From positions 1-42,896 of the forward strand of contig WHTZ01000055.1 in assembly GCA_009377495.1 (NCBI GenBank): a stretch of 42,896 bases of DNA. Reading direction: 5' to 3'. This document shows positions 1 through 8,033 of this stretch, one piece after another. A model generated the notes under the pieces. It ran no database searches. It had not been told where the DNA came from and worked only from the letters and a program-made list of their open reading frames with translations. A program made the position numbers and the translations under genes. How positions within the stretch are numbered: position 1 is the stretch's first letter; each line of letters starts with the position of its first letter. This DNA is from Luteitalea sp. GTDB lineage: Bacteria; Acidobacteriota; Vicinamibacteria; Vicinamibacterales; Vicinamibacteraceae.

Positions 1-2
1 CG

Positions 3-205
3 ATTCGAAGTGGCCATGTCGTGCCGTTTCTCCGCGCGGGCGTCTTCGATACCCAGAGTCTCGTCACGATCCCACACGCGAAGCTGATCAGGCGGCTCGG
101 CAGCTGTCGGCGACGCAACTGGCGTCCGTCGAACGCGGCGTATGCCTGTGGCTGGGGCTTTCAACAGCCGGGTCCGAGGAGCAAAGTGCAGCCGACGGCG
201 ATTGA
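3..205 (+). pseudogene. PemK/MazF-like toxin, C-terminal remnant with frameshift
   Basis: The left edge reads through a segment like the C-terminus of type II toxin-antitoxin PemK/MazF proteins: a VVPFLRAGVFDTQS stretch, then KLIRRLG, then (after a shift of one base near position 102) LSATQLASVERGVCLWLGL and a TGA at 203-205. In the family this tail has the pattern 'P.vvRa..ft..qs.v.r.lG.Ls...la.v..al...LGL'. The gene enters from outside the window, so only the last 60-70 codons are seen. The missing base between the two frames suggests it is inactive. The identification is by eye from a short divergent segment and is moderate at best. It lies just upstream of a tRNA fragment, a usual neighbourhood for mobile-island cargo. 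Confidence 0.45.
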
Positions 206-331
206 CTCGCCAAGACACGCCCCGTGGTGGTTGCGCCCACGTTGCAACTACCTGCTCCCCGCTGCCGCAATTTGCACATCCGATCGGTGAAACTACTCAG
301 AAATCGGCGTTATTTCGAACGTCGGAAACGA

Positions 332-376
332 CTCTTAATCTGCGGGTTGAAGGTTCGAGTCCTTCGCGGCTCACCA
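332..376 (+). repeat. 3' fragment of tRNA-Lys(CTT), probable attachment-site scar
   Basis: The 45 bases match the 3' half of a tRNA: anticodon loop CTCTTAA (332-338, anticodon CTT), 3' anticodon stem TCTGC, variable loop GGGTT, T-arm GAAGG-TTCGAGT-CCTTC with perfect stem pairing, acceptor strand GCGGCTC, discriminator A and encoded CCA (374-376). The 5' partner is missing: the bases before the loop (AACGA) do not pair with TCTGC, and no GAGCCGC acceptor strand lies at the right distance upstream. This is what remains when an integrase uses the 3' end of a tRNA gene as attB. By that logic the integrated DNA lies to the left and the original chromosome to the right. Not a functional tRNA. Confidence 0.8.
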
Positions 377-450
377 TTAATACACTCAACAACTTAGCGC
401 TACCCTTCCTCTGCTTCTCTTGGAACCTCCGGGTAGTTGTACAAACACCG

Positions 451-464
451 AATCTGCGGGTTGA
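451..464 (+). repeat. 14-bp partial repeat of the tRNA-Lys fragment
   Basis: The 14 bases AATCTGCGGGTTGA at 451-464 repeat exactly those at 337-350, which form the anticodon-loop/stem and variable-loop part of the tRNA-Lys fragment. The copies are 114 bp apart and the flanks differ. It may be a second, smaller recombination scar. At 14 bp, chance cannot be fully excluded. Confidence 0.5.
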
Positions 465-1085
465 GAGAGGTCACTTCCGCAAACCGTTGATCTGACATCA
501 CTTCTCATCCTGTACGACGCCAGGCTCATTGTCGACTGGTTGCGTCAAATCGCAACCAGCTCGCAACCACATCCATTTACCGTGCTTGGCTGTGTCCACA
601 TGAAGACGACGTGTGCTCAGCTAGGCGCGGCAACGTCTTCGACCTTGGATGTCGGCGACCGCCGACATCCACGAGGCATTCCTCTCGCTCGGCGCGCTGA
701 TTTTCTGGCAGTCGCTGCGCAGGAGTGGAGGACCGCCTGAGCGGATGCCCATGTCTCCGGCGCCCATCGCCAGGTCGCCGTTTGGGGCAATCGCATCCGC
801 GCGGCTGCTCTGGGACTTCGGGGGCTGGGCCGCGGGGATCGGTCTACACTACGGCGTATCTCATTACCGACCGTGCGCTGTAGAACAAGCGCAGCGTGCA
901 TCGGCTGCGTCTGGACGTCAGACGATGTCTCCGTTTGAGATTCTCGAGGCGGCTCAGGGTGACAACACAACGGGTCCAGTGCCAAGCCATATGCTCAGAG
1001 CGGTCAGCACCACGATAACAACGACGAAGATGACCACATGAGCAGCTATCTTCCCTGGTGTTCGCTTCATGGATTCCTCACTTTC
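465..1085. other. Non-coding or unrecognised stretch
   Basis: No open frame here has a recognisable protein, a plausible ribosome-binding site or a stable frame. Frames of 60-130 codons exist on both strands but look like chance in high-GC DNA. The only pattern noticed is at about 927-965 (GATTCTCGAGGCGGCTCAGG), which resembles short dispersed intergenic repeats of the 'CTGAGCC..TCGA' type seen in many genomes. No terminator or promoter was recognised. Confidence 0.4.
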
Positions 1086-1595
1086 CTACCAGCTAGTCCC
1101 CTGGAAACGTGATGCCTCACACAATTCCAACACTCGTAGCTTAAGGATTGTAATGGTCGTGAGCTTGTTCCGATCGACGGTGGCCGACTTGAGCCGCCAG
1201 CCTTTCATCACGGTGATCTTCGAGTGCTGCGCCAGCATTGCCTCGAAGACCTTCTCCGCCACCGATGGCTCGGCGTAGTAACCGCCGTGGGAAAGCTTGG
1301 TGTTCTCGTGCCCGGGACCATAGGTCTTTACGTAATGCTGGTGCACCGCCGCGACGAACTCCTTGAAAAGGCCGCCGATCATCGCGCGGTTCTCTATGTC
1401 GCTCTTGCCCAGCCCGCTCGTCGTCATGCCGCCGATGTGCGGATGGTATTCGACGAGTGTGACACTGCGGCCGAGTCGCGCCGCACTGACGGCGGAGGCG
1501 ATCCCGCCTGGCGTGCCGCCAACGATGACAATGTCTTGGGCTTCTAGCGAAGACAACGCGGCAGCCCAGAGGATGAGCGGAAGCCAGAGCCTCAT
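1086..1595 (-). pseudogene. FAD-dependent oxidoreductase, truncated after the N-terminal Rossmann domain
   Basis: The frame starts with a signal peptide (MRLWLPLILWAAALSSLEA), then a dinucleotide-binding motif VIVGGTPGGIASAVSAARLG at about residues 23-42 and HIGGMTTSGLG, typical of the exported FAD-dependent oxidoreductases (PF12831, often labelled xanthan-lyase-like). Those proteins are usually above 500 residues; this frame stops at 169, and the last 20 or so residues look unrelated, so the 3' part has been deleted near position 1140. The start overlaps the stop of the DapA-like gene by one base (TAATG), so the two were translationally coupled. FAD binding may be kept but the substrate domain is gone. 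Confidence 0.75.
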
Positions 1596-2530
1596 TACTG
1601 CGTTTCTGCGCTATCCAAACGATCGAGATAGGCCATCAGCTCCAGCCCGCACCGCTCGTGATATGAGTCGTATGCCATGCCACGAGTACGGCACCTGGCG
1701 GTCCGAAAAATGCCGCGATGCTCAAACAGCCGCTTGTGGAAGTGGATGGACACGTCAAGGTGCTGGCGCGTGAAGGACAGCACCGGCAGGATCTTATGGA
1801 AGCACTCGACGGCGTGCGCGCGTTGCCCTGCGCCATGCGCATCGAAGATCCGGCGGTACCACCGCGTCAGGGCGGTGTTCATGAACACGTCGACGCCGCG
1901 ATCCAGTGCTTCGATCATCTGCAACGCGGCCCAGCCTCCCGAAACGTGCAGCCGTCCGCCGGTGGCGGCGAGCACCTCGCTGTATTTGGGCCCCGCCGTG
2001 GCGACTTCGATCTTCAAAGAGCGAAACACGTCGATCTCCTCGAACAACTCGACTATCAGCTTGATAGGCATTCCGGACCCGTGCCAGTCAAGGTCCTGAA
2101 TCATCAGCATCGGCACGCCGATCCGCGCGACCGTGCGAAAGAACTCACGAATCGCGTCGGGCTCGGCGTTCGGCGGAGGCTCCGCCAGGACGCCGTCGCA
2201 ACCTAACGCGACCGCCTCTCGAGCGACGCGCAGGGTCACCTCGCGGTCGCGAGCCGTCGCGCCGGCAATCACGATCGCCCGCCCCAGCGTCTGCGCTCGT
2301 ACCGTGCGCAGGAGCTCGAGGCGTTCATCGACCGTGAGCCAGTGCACCTCGCCAGCCTGCGCGGCGACCAGGAAGCCGACAGCGCCCTCTGCGAGATGGA
2401 CCTCGATCAGTTTCTCGAGCGAGCGGCGATCGATCCGATCGTCATCGTCGAATTGGCGTATTGAGGCTCACGACGAGGCCTCGCAGGGGATAGCGCGTCT
2501 TCGCGGTCACCAGCGTTGGACGCTGTCGCT
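1595..2530 (-). pseudogene. DapA-like (N-acetylneuraminate lyase/DHDPS) aldolase, frameshifted and 5'-truncated
   Basis: From 2347 down to 1595 an open frame of 250 residues reads as a DapA-superfamily class I aldolase: GE-type loop (AQAGEVHWLTVDER), MLMIQDLDWHG in place of the usual YYN segment, and LKIEV with the Schiff-base lysine, followed by PKYSEVL. The start is broken. The same frame continues upstream (RIDRRSLEKLIEVHLAEGAVGFL) to FDDDD near 2445, but the preceding residues (TLVTAKTRYPLRG, VVSLNTP) are in another frame, one base away at about 2450. No start codon with a ribosome site precedes this piece, which abuts the broken TonB receptor gene at about 2530. Lyases of this kind release pyruvate or a 2-oxo acid; the original substrate is unknown. 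Confidence 0.75.
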
Positions 2531-3631
2531 GTCAGGGGTTCCAAATCGTTGCCGCGCGTCCGGGCGAATGACCGTCGCGCGCCCGGTGATCGCCCCCGTC
2601 GCGTACGGCTGCGTCGGATCGGGAAACAGCGCAAAGAATGGGGCATAGATCTGATTGCGCGCGAGGGCGTCTCTTCGCCATTCCGGCGTCGGGACGGTGC
2701 CGGTCAACACTTTCTGCTGCGCCGAGCGGACGCCTTCGTACGCGCCGAAGAAGAACAGGCGGTCGCGCCGTATCGGCCCGCCGAACGATCCGCCAAACTG
2801 ATTGAACTCCTTGGCCGGCGTCAAGCTCACGAACGGATTGCTTGCGTCGAACTCATCGCGCTGGTGATTCTCGAACAGGCTGCCGTGGTACCTGTTGGTT
2901 CCCGCGCGCGTGATGATGTTGACATTCCCCGACATCGTTCCGCCGTACTCAGCTGAGGCGATGCCCTTGCTCATGCTGATCTCTTCGATCGCCTCCGTGG
3001 TGACGCCGTTGATCGTATTGAACCCCTGATACCGTGACGGACGGCAACTCGGCATCGCCCGAACCGTTGGTGCCATCGATGGTCAGACTGAGCGCGGCGG
3101 GGGGCAGCCCGTTCATCGCGACGCCATTTTGGCCCGCGAGCACGGCGGAGGTGTCGAGTTCCAGCGCCCTCGCCCAATTGCGCTGGCCGAGCGGCAGTTC
3201 GACCAGTTGCTGGGCGCGGACGATTTCCTGTTGTTGCGCGTTTGCGCGATTGATCAACGGTGCCGCCGCTGAAACATTGACCACGTCTGCCACGCCGCCG
3301 ACGCGGAGCGCGATCGGCAGACGCACGGATTGCCCTGCCGAGAGTTGGAGTCCTGTCTGTCGATGATCCCCGAAGCCTGTCAACGTCACCGCCAGTGTGT
3401 ACCGGCCGATCGGGACGAACGACAGCGTGAACTCGCCCCGCTCATTCGTCACCGCCGTTAATACGGTTCCCATCGCATCGTTGGTGAGGGCGATCGTCGC
3501 GCCCGGCAACACCGCGCCCGTGTCGTCGGTCACCAGACCGCCGACGGTCGCCGTCGTCGCCTGCGCCTGCGCGAGGCCGCTCACAGTACCAAGCTCATGA
3601 GCGCCGTTGCACACGAGAGTCGCCTCTTCAT
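2507..3631 (-). pseudogene. Oar-like TonB-dependent receptor, frameshifted and C-terminally truncated
   Basis: The likely original start is the ATG at 3631, behind a GGAGAT site, giving a signal peptide beginning MKRRLSCATALMSLVL. One base is missing there, so the frame runs into TGA and the mature part (SGLAQAQATTATVGG...) is in the next frame. The carboxypeptidase-regulatory domain and plug start follow (LTIDGTNGSGDAELPSVT), then a second frameshift near 3040, then plug residues (YQGFNTINGVTTEAIEEIS, NVNIITRAGTNRYHGSLFEN). The gene ends after about 370 codons where intact relatives have about 1000, fused to the DapA-like remnant at about 2510-2530. It closely resembles the intact receptor at 36716. 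Its operator-like promoter at 3706-3728 is retained. Confidence 0.85.
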
Positions 3632-3705
3632 AAATATCTCCGTCCGAAAAAACCCCGCATTAACATGATAGGTACCGATCTTCGCCGGAAACTGTGCACT
3701 TGCAT

Positions 3706-3728
3706 GGAAGTTGTCAATATTTGTTTTC
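3706..3728 (-). promoter_or_regulatory. Operator-like motif copy A (upstream of the TonB receptor pseudogene)
   Basis: Read on the minus strand: GAAAACA, AATA, TTGACA, AC, TTCC (23 bp). It lies 75 bp upstream of the broken receptor's start and overlaps the last codons of the Fe-ADH gene (stop at 3714-3716). The ends GAAA...TTCC form a loose dyad and TTGACA could be a -35 box. It is one of six copies in the window, all pointing toward the next gene. Confidence 0.65.
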
Positions 3729-4910
3729 TAAATTGGACTCTAATGCCAGAGACGTGAGATCTGAATCAAAGGCGGCTTCGTACACCGCCGCGGCATCCGC
3801 CTCCGTGACACTCCGCGGATTGTTATCAAGAAGCCGCTTTACCGTCAGGGCGGAAGCGACCATCTGTGGAATCGCCGTTTTCGGAATGTTGACAGACGCG
3901 AGTCCGAGGGGAAGTCCGCATGCCTGGATCAACGCGCGGCAGCGCTCCACGCCAGCCCGCGCCGTTTCGAATGCCGTTCGCCGCGGCTCCACCCCTAGCG
4001 CGGCCGCCACGATCGCGTAGCGCGACGGATCCGCAACGACATTGAATTCGAGGACGTGCGGCAGCATTAAGGCGATGCTCAACCCGTGCCCGATGCCGAA
4101 CATGCCGCCAATCGGATACGCGAGCGCGTGCACGGCCGCCGTATTCACCGGCCCGAGACAGAGACCGCCATATAGGCTGCCGAGCGCCAGCGCCTCACGC
4201 GCTTCGCTGTCGTGTCCGTCGCGAATCGCTCGGACGAGGTTCGCGCCGATGAGACGGATGCCGGCCAGCGCCCATTCGTCGACCATCGGATGGGCGTGTC
4301 GATTGGCAAACGCTTCGATGCAATGCGTGAGCGCATCGATGCCGGTAGTGGCCGTCACGTCCGGCGGTAGATCGCGCGCAAGGACTGGATCGACGAACGC
4401 CGCGTCGGCGACCAGGAATGGACTGATCACGGCGTGCTTCGATCGCGCCCCATCGTCCAGGAGAATCGCGTTTGGCGACACTTCGCTGCCGGTCCCTGCC
4501 GTCGTCGGTACGCACACGAGGCGCACGCGGCGGCGACCGACCCTGCCGATGCCGAAGACGTCCCGCACGGGGCGCGCGTCGTCGAACAGTCCTGCCACGA
4601 GCTTTGCGGCATCCAGGGCGCTGCCGCCCCCGAATCCAACAATCGTGTCAGCGTCGACAGTGCGGGCCGCTGCGAGCGCGCGATCGAAGACATCGATCGT
4701 CGGCTCGCCGGCGATCTCCGACCATAGGGTGACGTCGATGCCACGCGCGCGCGCTGCGTCGATAAGCGGCGCGGCGAGGCGAGCCGTCGTCGATCCGGCG
4801 ATCACGACAACGCGGCGCGCATGCGCTTCTTCGAGATATGGGACGCACTCCATGAACGCATCCGAGCCGACCACGAGCCGCGCGGGCTGCTGACATGTGA
4901 CCTTTCGCAT
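3714..4910 (-). CDS. Iron-containing alcohol dehydrogenase, operon 1 copy
   Basis: 398 residues, the normal length for group III Fe-ADHs (FucO, maleylacetate reductase and lactaldehyde reductase relatives). The nucleotide-binding GGGSALD is at about 94-100, PTTAGTGSEVS at about 135-145, and the metal ligands fit D192 and H196 (in IDALTHCIEA), H261 (VHALAYP) and H275 (GHGLS). Cytoplasmic. It would reduce an aldehyde or oxidise an alcohol or hydroxy acid with NAD(P). It is the last gene of the DUF1537-PdxA-HpcH-ADH operon, starting 3 bp after the aldolase stop with GGAG in front of the ATG. A natural role is reduction of the aldehyde released by the aldolase; that is inference from context. A second copy with the same ligands lies at 31944-33113. 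Confidence 0.92.
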   Translation of the reverse strand: MRKVTCQQPARLVVGSDAFMECVPYLEEAHARRVVVIAGSTTARLAAPLIDAARARGIDVTLWSEIAGEPTIDVFDRALAAARTVDADTIVGFGGGSALDAAKLVAGLFDDARPVRDVFGIGRVGRRRVRLVCVPTTAGTGSEVSPNAILLDDGARSKHAVISPFLVADAAFVDPVLARDLPPDVTATTGIDALTHCIEAFANRHAHPMVDEWALAGIRLIGANLVRAIRDGHDSEAREALALGSLYGGLCLGPVNTAAVHALAYPIGGMFGIGHGLSIALMLPHVLEFNVVADPSRYAIVAAALGVEPRRTAFETARAGVERCRALIQACGLPLGLASVNIPKTAIPQMVASALTVKRLLDNNPRSVTEADAAAVYEAAFDSDLTSLALESNLENKY

Positions 4911-4913
4911 GCG

Positions 4914-5711
4914 CTACTCCGCCACCTGTACTGCGCGGAGCCGTTCGATACTCGCGCGCGCCTGCTCCATTGCCTGCGCGGCGCCGGACCGGAGCGCAAC
5001 GATGTCGTTCGTGCAGAAGAGGATGTCGATGCCCTGCTCAATCCAGAATCCAAAATCCGTGGGGCCGGCCGCTGTGGCAACGCGCTTGCCATGGCGGCGT
5101 GCCGCCGCGATGATGCGCGCCACCGTTTGCTGCACGAGCGGATGGCCGGGCTCCCCCGGCAACCCGAGGCTGGCGGAGAGATCGGCGGGACCGATGAAGA
5201 TGTCCACGCCGTCGACGGCGCACAATTCCTCGGCCCGTTCGGCCGCTTCACGCGTCTCGATCTGCACCATCAGACACAGGTCGTCGTTAATCTGCTGCTG
5301 TGCCTTCGCGAGACTGTCCACGAGTCCGTAATGCAGCGCCCGCGACACACTGAAGAAACCGCGCGCCCCGCGCGGTGCGAATCGAGCCTGGCGGACCAGA
5401 TCCTCGAGCACTTCCGGAGAGTTCGCCATCGGCACATCGATGATGTCCGGGCCGCACTCCGCCGCCTTGAGGATGCTCTCCCGCCGGCAGTCCGGCACGC
5501 GAATCATCGTCAGCAATCCAAGCCCCTGCGCAATCCGGCAGAGATCGGCCGCTTCACCAAACGAGATGGGCGCGTGCTCCATCTCAATCCACGCGGCGTG
5601 ATAGCCGAGTCGCGCGGCGATTTCGATGAAAATCGGATCGTAGAAATACACCGCCGCACCGAGGAGCGGCCCGCCGTCGTTGGAGTGCAGCCTGTGATTG
5701 AGTCTCGTCAT
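4914..5711 (-). CDS. HpcH/HpaI-family class II aldolase, copy 1
   Basis: 265 residues, typical for the family. Residues match the HpaI active site: His in IEMEHAPISF, Arg in TMIRVPD, metal ligands Glu in VQIETREA and Asp in IFIGPADLSASLG. Such enzymes use a divalent metal to cleave 4-hydroxy-2-oxo acids (often 2-keto-3-deoxy sugar acids) to pyruvate plus an aldehyde; some are citrate-lyase-like or act on tartronate semialdehyde precursors. No signal peptide, so cytoplasmic. Its ATG overlaps the PdxA stop (ATGA) and its stop lies 3 bp before the Fe-ADH start, so it is tightly coupled in operon 1. Three more copies lie at 18428, 33110 and 39686; all share long identical stretches, so they probably act on the same or closely related compounds. 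Confidence 0.92.
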   Translation of the reverse strand: MTRLNHRLHSNDGGPLLGAAVYFYDPIFIEIAARLGYHAAWIEMEHAPISFGEAADLCRIAQGLGLLTMIRVPDCRRESILKAAECGPDIIDVPMANSPEVLEDLVRQARFAPRGARGFFSVSRALHYGLVDSLAKAQQQINDDLCLMVQIETREAAERAEELCAVDGVDIFIGPADLSASLGLPGEPGHPLVQQTVARIIAAARRHGKRVATAAGPTDFGFWIEQGIDILFCTNDIVALRSGAAQAMEQARASIERLRAVQVAE

Positions 5712-6724
5712 GCTCGGAGGCCTTTCGTGTGAGGCGCGGCAGCTGGCGACGCCGCCCGGTGCGGTCGGATCCGGGCTGCCAGCCTAAGCGCCGCCATCAT
5801 GTTCGTCGAATCCGCCACGTTGCGACCCGCGATATCGAACGCCGTGCCATGGTCGACCGACGTGCGGACAATCGGAATACCCAGCGTCATGTTGACGGTG
5901 TGCGCGAAGTCGAGGAGCTTCATCGGGATGTGACCCTGGTCGTGGTACATCGCGACTACCAAGTCCCATTGGCCGCGCCAGGCATCGAGACAAATCGTGT
6001 CGGCTGCAAACGGGCCCTCGCACGACAGGCCGGCCGCGCGTGCGGCTTCAACGGCGGGCCGGATCGCCGTCGCTTCCTCACAGCCGAATAATCCGTGCTC
6101 GCTCGCGTGGGGGTTCAGGCCACAAACGGCAATCCGCGGCCGGCTGAGGCCGAGCCACTGCATCGCCTGATGCCCGAGTGAGATCGTGCGCGCGATGCGA
6201 TCGGATGATGCGTTGCAGGCGTCGCGCAGCGCCGCGTGCGTCGTGACGTGAACGACCGACAGACGCGGGTGCGTGAGCATCATGCGCGAGTCCGGCGCGC
6301 CGCATCGTGCGGCGATGTACTCGGTATGGCCCGAGAACGCAAGGCCAGACAGCGCGACCGCTTCCTTGTTCAGGGGCGCCGTTACCATCGCGACCGCGTC
6401 GCCGCGCAGACACAGGTCCGTCGCCTCGCGAACGTACGCGACCGCCGCGCGTCCACAGGCGGCATCGAGACGGCCCGGGACAACAGCGTGGCCGTTCAAC
6501 GCGTCGACATGTCGCACCGAAACACTATCCATCGATTCAAGAGGGATTCCGGCTTCGCGCTGCGCCCGGTCGCAGATGTCGCGATCGCCCACGATCACCC
6601 AGGTCGCGAGGCTCCTTGTTTCAGGATCGGCCAGCGCCTTCAGCACCACCTCAGGACCGATTCCCGCGGGATCGCCGAGCGTTACGGCAATGATCGGTCG
6701 CTCTTGCGCTTGCGCGTCAGGCAT
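5708..6724 (-). CDS. PdxA-family 4-phospho-sugar-acid dehydrogenase, copy 1
   Basis: 338 residues from the ATG at 6724, which overlaps the kinase stop by 8 bp (ATGCCTGA). Full-length PdxA fold: VTLGDPAGIGPEV at the N-terminus, TAPLNKEA, SGHTEYIA, and the metal-binding histidines near H163 (VTTHAAL), H206 (GLNPHASEHG) and H261 (MYHDQGH). True PdxA acts in vitamin B6 synthesis, but PdxA2-type paralogues beside DUF1537 kinases oxidise and decarboxylate 4-phospho-D-threonate or -D-erythronate to DHAP and CO2 with NAD. The neighbouring kinase and the second identical operon at 33916 argue for the catabolic role. Cytoplasmic. The exact stereochemistry of the substrate cannot be read. Confidence 0.9.
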   Translation of the reverse strand: MPDAQAQERPIIAVTLGDPAGIGPEVVLKALADPETRSLATWVIVGDRDICDRAQREAGIPLESMDSVSVRHVDALNGHAVVPGRLDAACGRAAVAYVREATDLCLRGDAVAMVTAPLNKEAVALSGLAFSGHTEYIAARCGAPDSRMMLTHPRLSVVHVTTHAALRDACNASSDRIARTISLGHQAMQWLGLSRPRIAVCGLNPHASEHGLFGCEEATAIRPAVEAARAAGLSCEGPFAADTICLDAWRGQWDLVVAMYHDQGHIPMKLLDFAHTVNMTLGIPIVRTSVDHGTAFDIAGRNVADSTNMMAALRLAARIRPHRAASPAAAPHTKGLRA

Positions 6725-7904
6725 CCTGTCTGTCCTGGCGAGTGAGAAACAGCAGCCCGTCATACAGCGCTCGTTCGCGTCCGAAGCCGCCTGACTTCAG
6801 CACGACTCGACAGCGCCATCCGCATCGCGTCACGAGCCACCCCCACGGAACGCCTGGGCTCACTTCGCTACCCAAGTCGATGAGCGTCGCGTCCAGAATG
6901 CGGCAGACCCTCGCGGCCGTGTCGCCGCCCGATAGGACCATTCCCGCGGTTGAATGATGGACGACACACCTCACGAACCGCGCGATCGCCTCATCCGGCA
7001 CGGCCGGTCCGATGTTCACGAGCAAATGTTCGCCCCGATAGAGACTCCGCAACAATCGGTCGATGTCCCCCACCTGCACGGCGGCCGCACCGTGCGCCTC
7101 GAGTAGGTAACGCTGCTGAGCGATGGTCACTGGGTGGTCCGAGCCGATCATAAAAATGACGGCATCGGGCCGTCCGGCCAGCCCCATCGTGCGGGGCGAT
7201 CCATCGGCATCCGTGCTCGCATCCGTCGAGGTGCCCGGTGCGGTCATGCGACGTGCGAGCGCTCCCGCGAGGCCGGCCGAACCGACCCACAGCACGGGGC
7301 CATCCAACGTCAATACCGCCGCGACTACGCGATCGAGATCCGCCGCACACACACCGTCGCAGACCAGCACTTGCGCCCTGTTTCCGATCGCAGCTTCCAT
7401 CGCAGCGCGCCAGGCTTCGGACGTTCCCTCGCCTTCTCCGCCCTTCGGTCGTACGATCGGCCAGCAGCGATCGACACCTTGTGCCTCAAGGAGCGCCGTA
7501 ACGTGACATGGCGGCGGCGACCCGAGGCCGGTCACCGTCAACACGCCATCCTCCACAGTACGTCCCATCTCGGGAAACGCCGGTGCGACGATGGCGAGGC
7601 GCGCGCGTGACGCCTGCATCGCAGCGACCAGCTCCGGACCGACGTGCCCGCGCAACGTGGAATCGATCTTCTTGAAGACGATCGACGGAACGTACGCCTG
7701 CGTCAGATCCCGGACCACCGCGTCTACGCGATCAGCGGCGCGCGCGACCGGAAGCCTGCGCGTATCCGAGCTGAACGCCAGCCACTCGGCGCGAAGGCAC
7801 GCGGCGGCAGGCTCGAACGCGACGGCGCCGGAGCGGCCGTAGCCGACGAACATCACGCACGCGTCGGCCGCACCTGTGAGGTCGTCCGCCACGATGAGTC
7901 CCAT
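6717..7904 (-). CDS. DUF1537 four-carbon acid sugar kinase, copy 1
   Basis: 395 residues from the ATG at 7904 (a TTG 12 bp upstream is possible). N-terminal domain: LIVADDLTGAADACV at about 3-17 and the substrate motif KKIDSTLRGHVGPE. C-terminal domain: LWVGSAGLAGALARR, the nucleotide-binding SGGDTAARV and GSEVSPGVPWG. DUF1537 members phosphorylate D-erythronate, D-threonate, L-threonate or 3-oxo-tetronate at C4 using ATP. Together with the overlapping PdxA it fits a route to DHAP. It is the first gene of operon 1 and begins 35 bp after operator motif B. It diverges from the SSS symporter gene. The kinase in operon 2 has Cys in place of the Arg in STLRG; this copy keeps the Arg. Confidence 0.9.
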   Translation of the reverse strand: MGLIVADDLTGAADACVMFVGYGRSGAVAFEPAAACLRAEWLAFSSDTRRLPVARAADRVDAVVRDLTQAYVPSIVFKKIDSTLRGHVGPELVAAMQASRARLAIVAPAFPEMGRTVEDGVLTVTGLGSPPPCHVTALLEAQGVDRCWPIVRPKGGEGEGTSEAWRAAMEAAIGNRAQVLVCDGVCAADLDRVVAAVLTLDGPVLWVGSAGLAGALARRMTAPGTSTDASTDADGSPRTMGLAGRPDAVIFMIGSDHPVTIAQQRYLLEAHGAAAVQVGDIDRLLRSLYRGEHLLVNIGPAVPDEAIARFVRCVVHHSTAGMVLSGGDTAARVCRILDATLIDLGSEVSPGVPWGWLVTRCGWRCRVVLKSGGFGRERALYDGLLFLTRQDRQDA

Positions 7905-7938
7905 CGGCCGCACCAAGCCCGAGGCTATGGCGCATATA

Positions 7939-7960
7939 GAAAATTGTCAATCAGAATTTC
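7939..7960 (-). promoter_or_regulatory. Operator-like motif copy B (upstream of operon 1; shared with the symporter promoter region)
   Basis: Minus strand: GAAATTC, TGA, TTGACA, AT, TTTC (22 bp). The outer GAAATT...AATTTTC halves are nearly palindromic. It lies 35 bp from the kinase ATG and 73 bp from the divergent symporter ATG. The AT-rich stretch 7961-7990 (AATTGGCAATTTATATTCC) next to it may hold the symporter promoter, so one bound regulator could control both directions. Confidence 0.65.
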
Positions 7961-8033
7961 CTAAATTGGCAATTTATATTCCATATTGTCTTGACTCCAA
8001 CCATGGGGCGCGAGACACTCCGCGCGCACAGAC

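Noticed and set aside
332..376. Complete tRNA-Lys gene
   Set aside because: No pairing 5' anticodon strand, D-arm or 5' acceptor strand upstream.
927..965. Dispersed repeat or mobile element
   Set aside because: Only a short resemblance to common intergenic repeats; a single copy in this window, so no repeat family can be shown.
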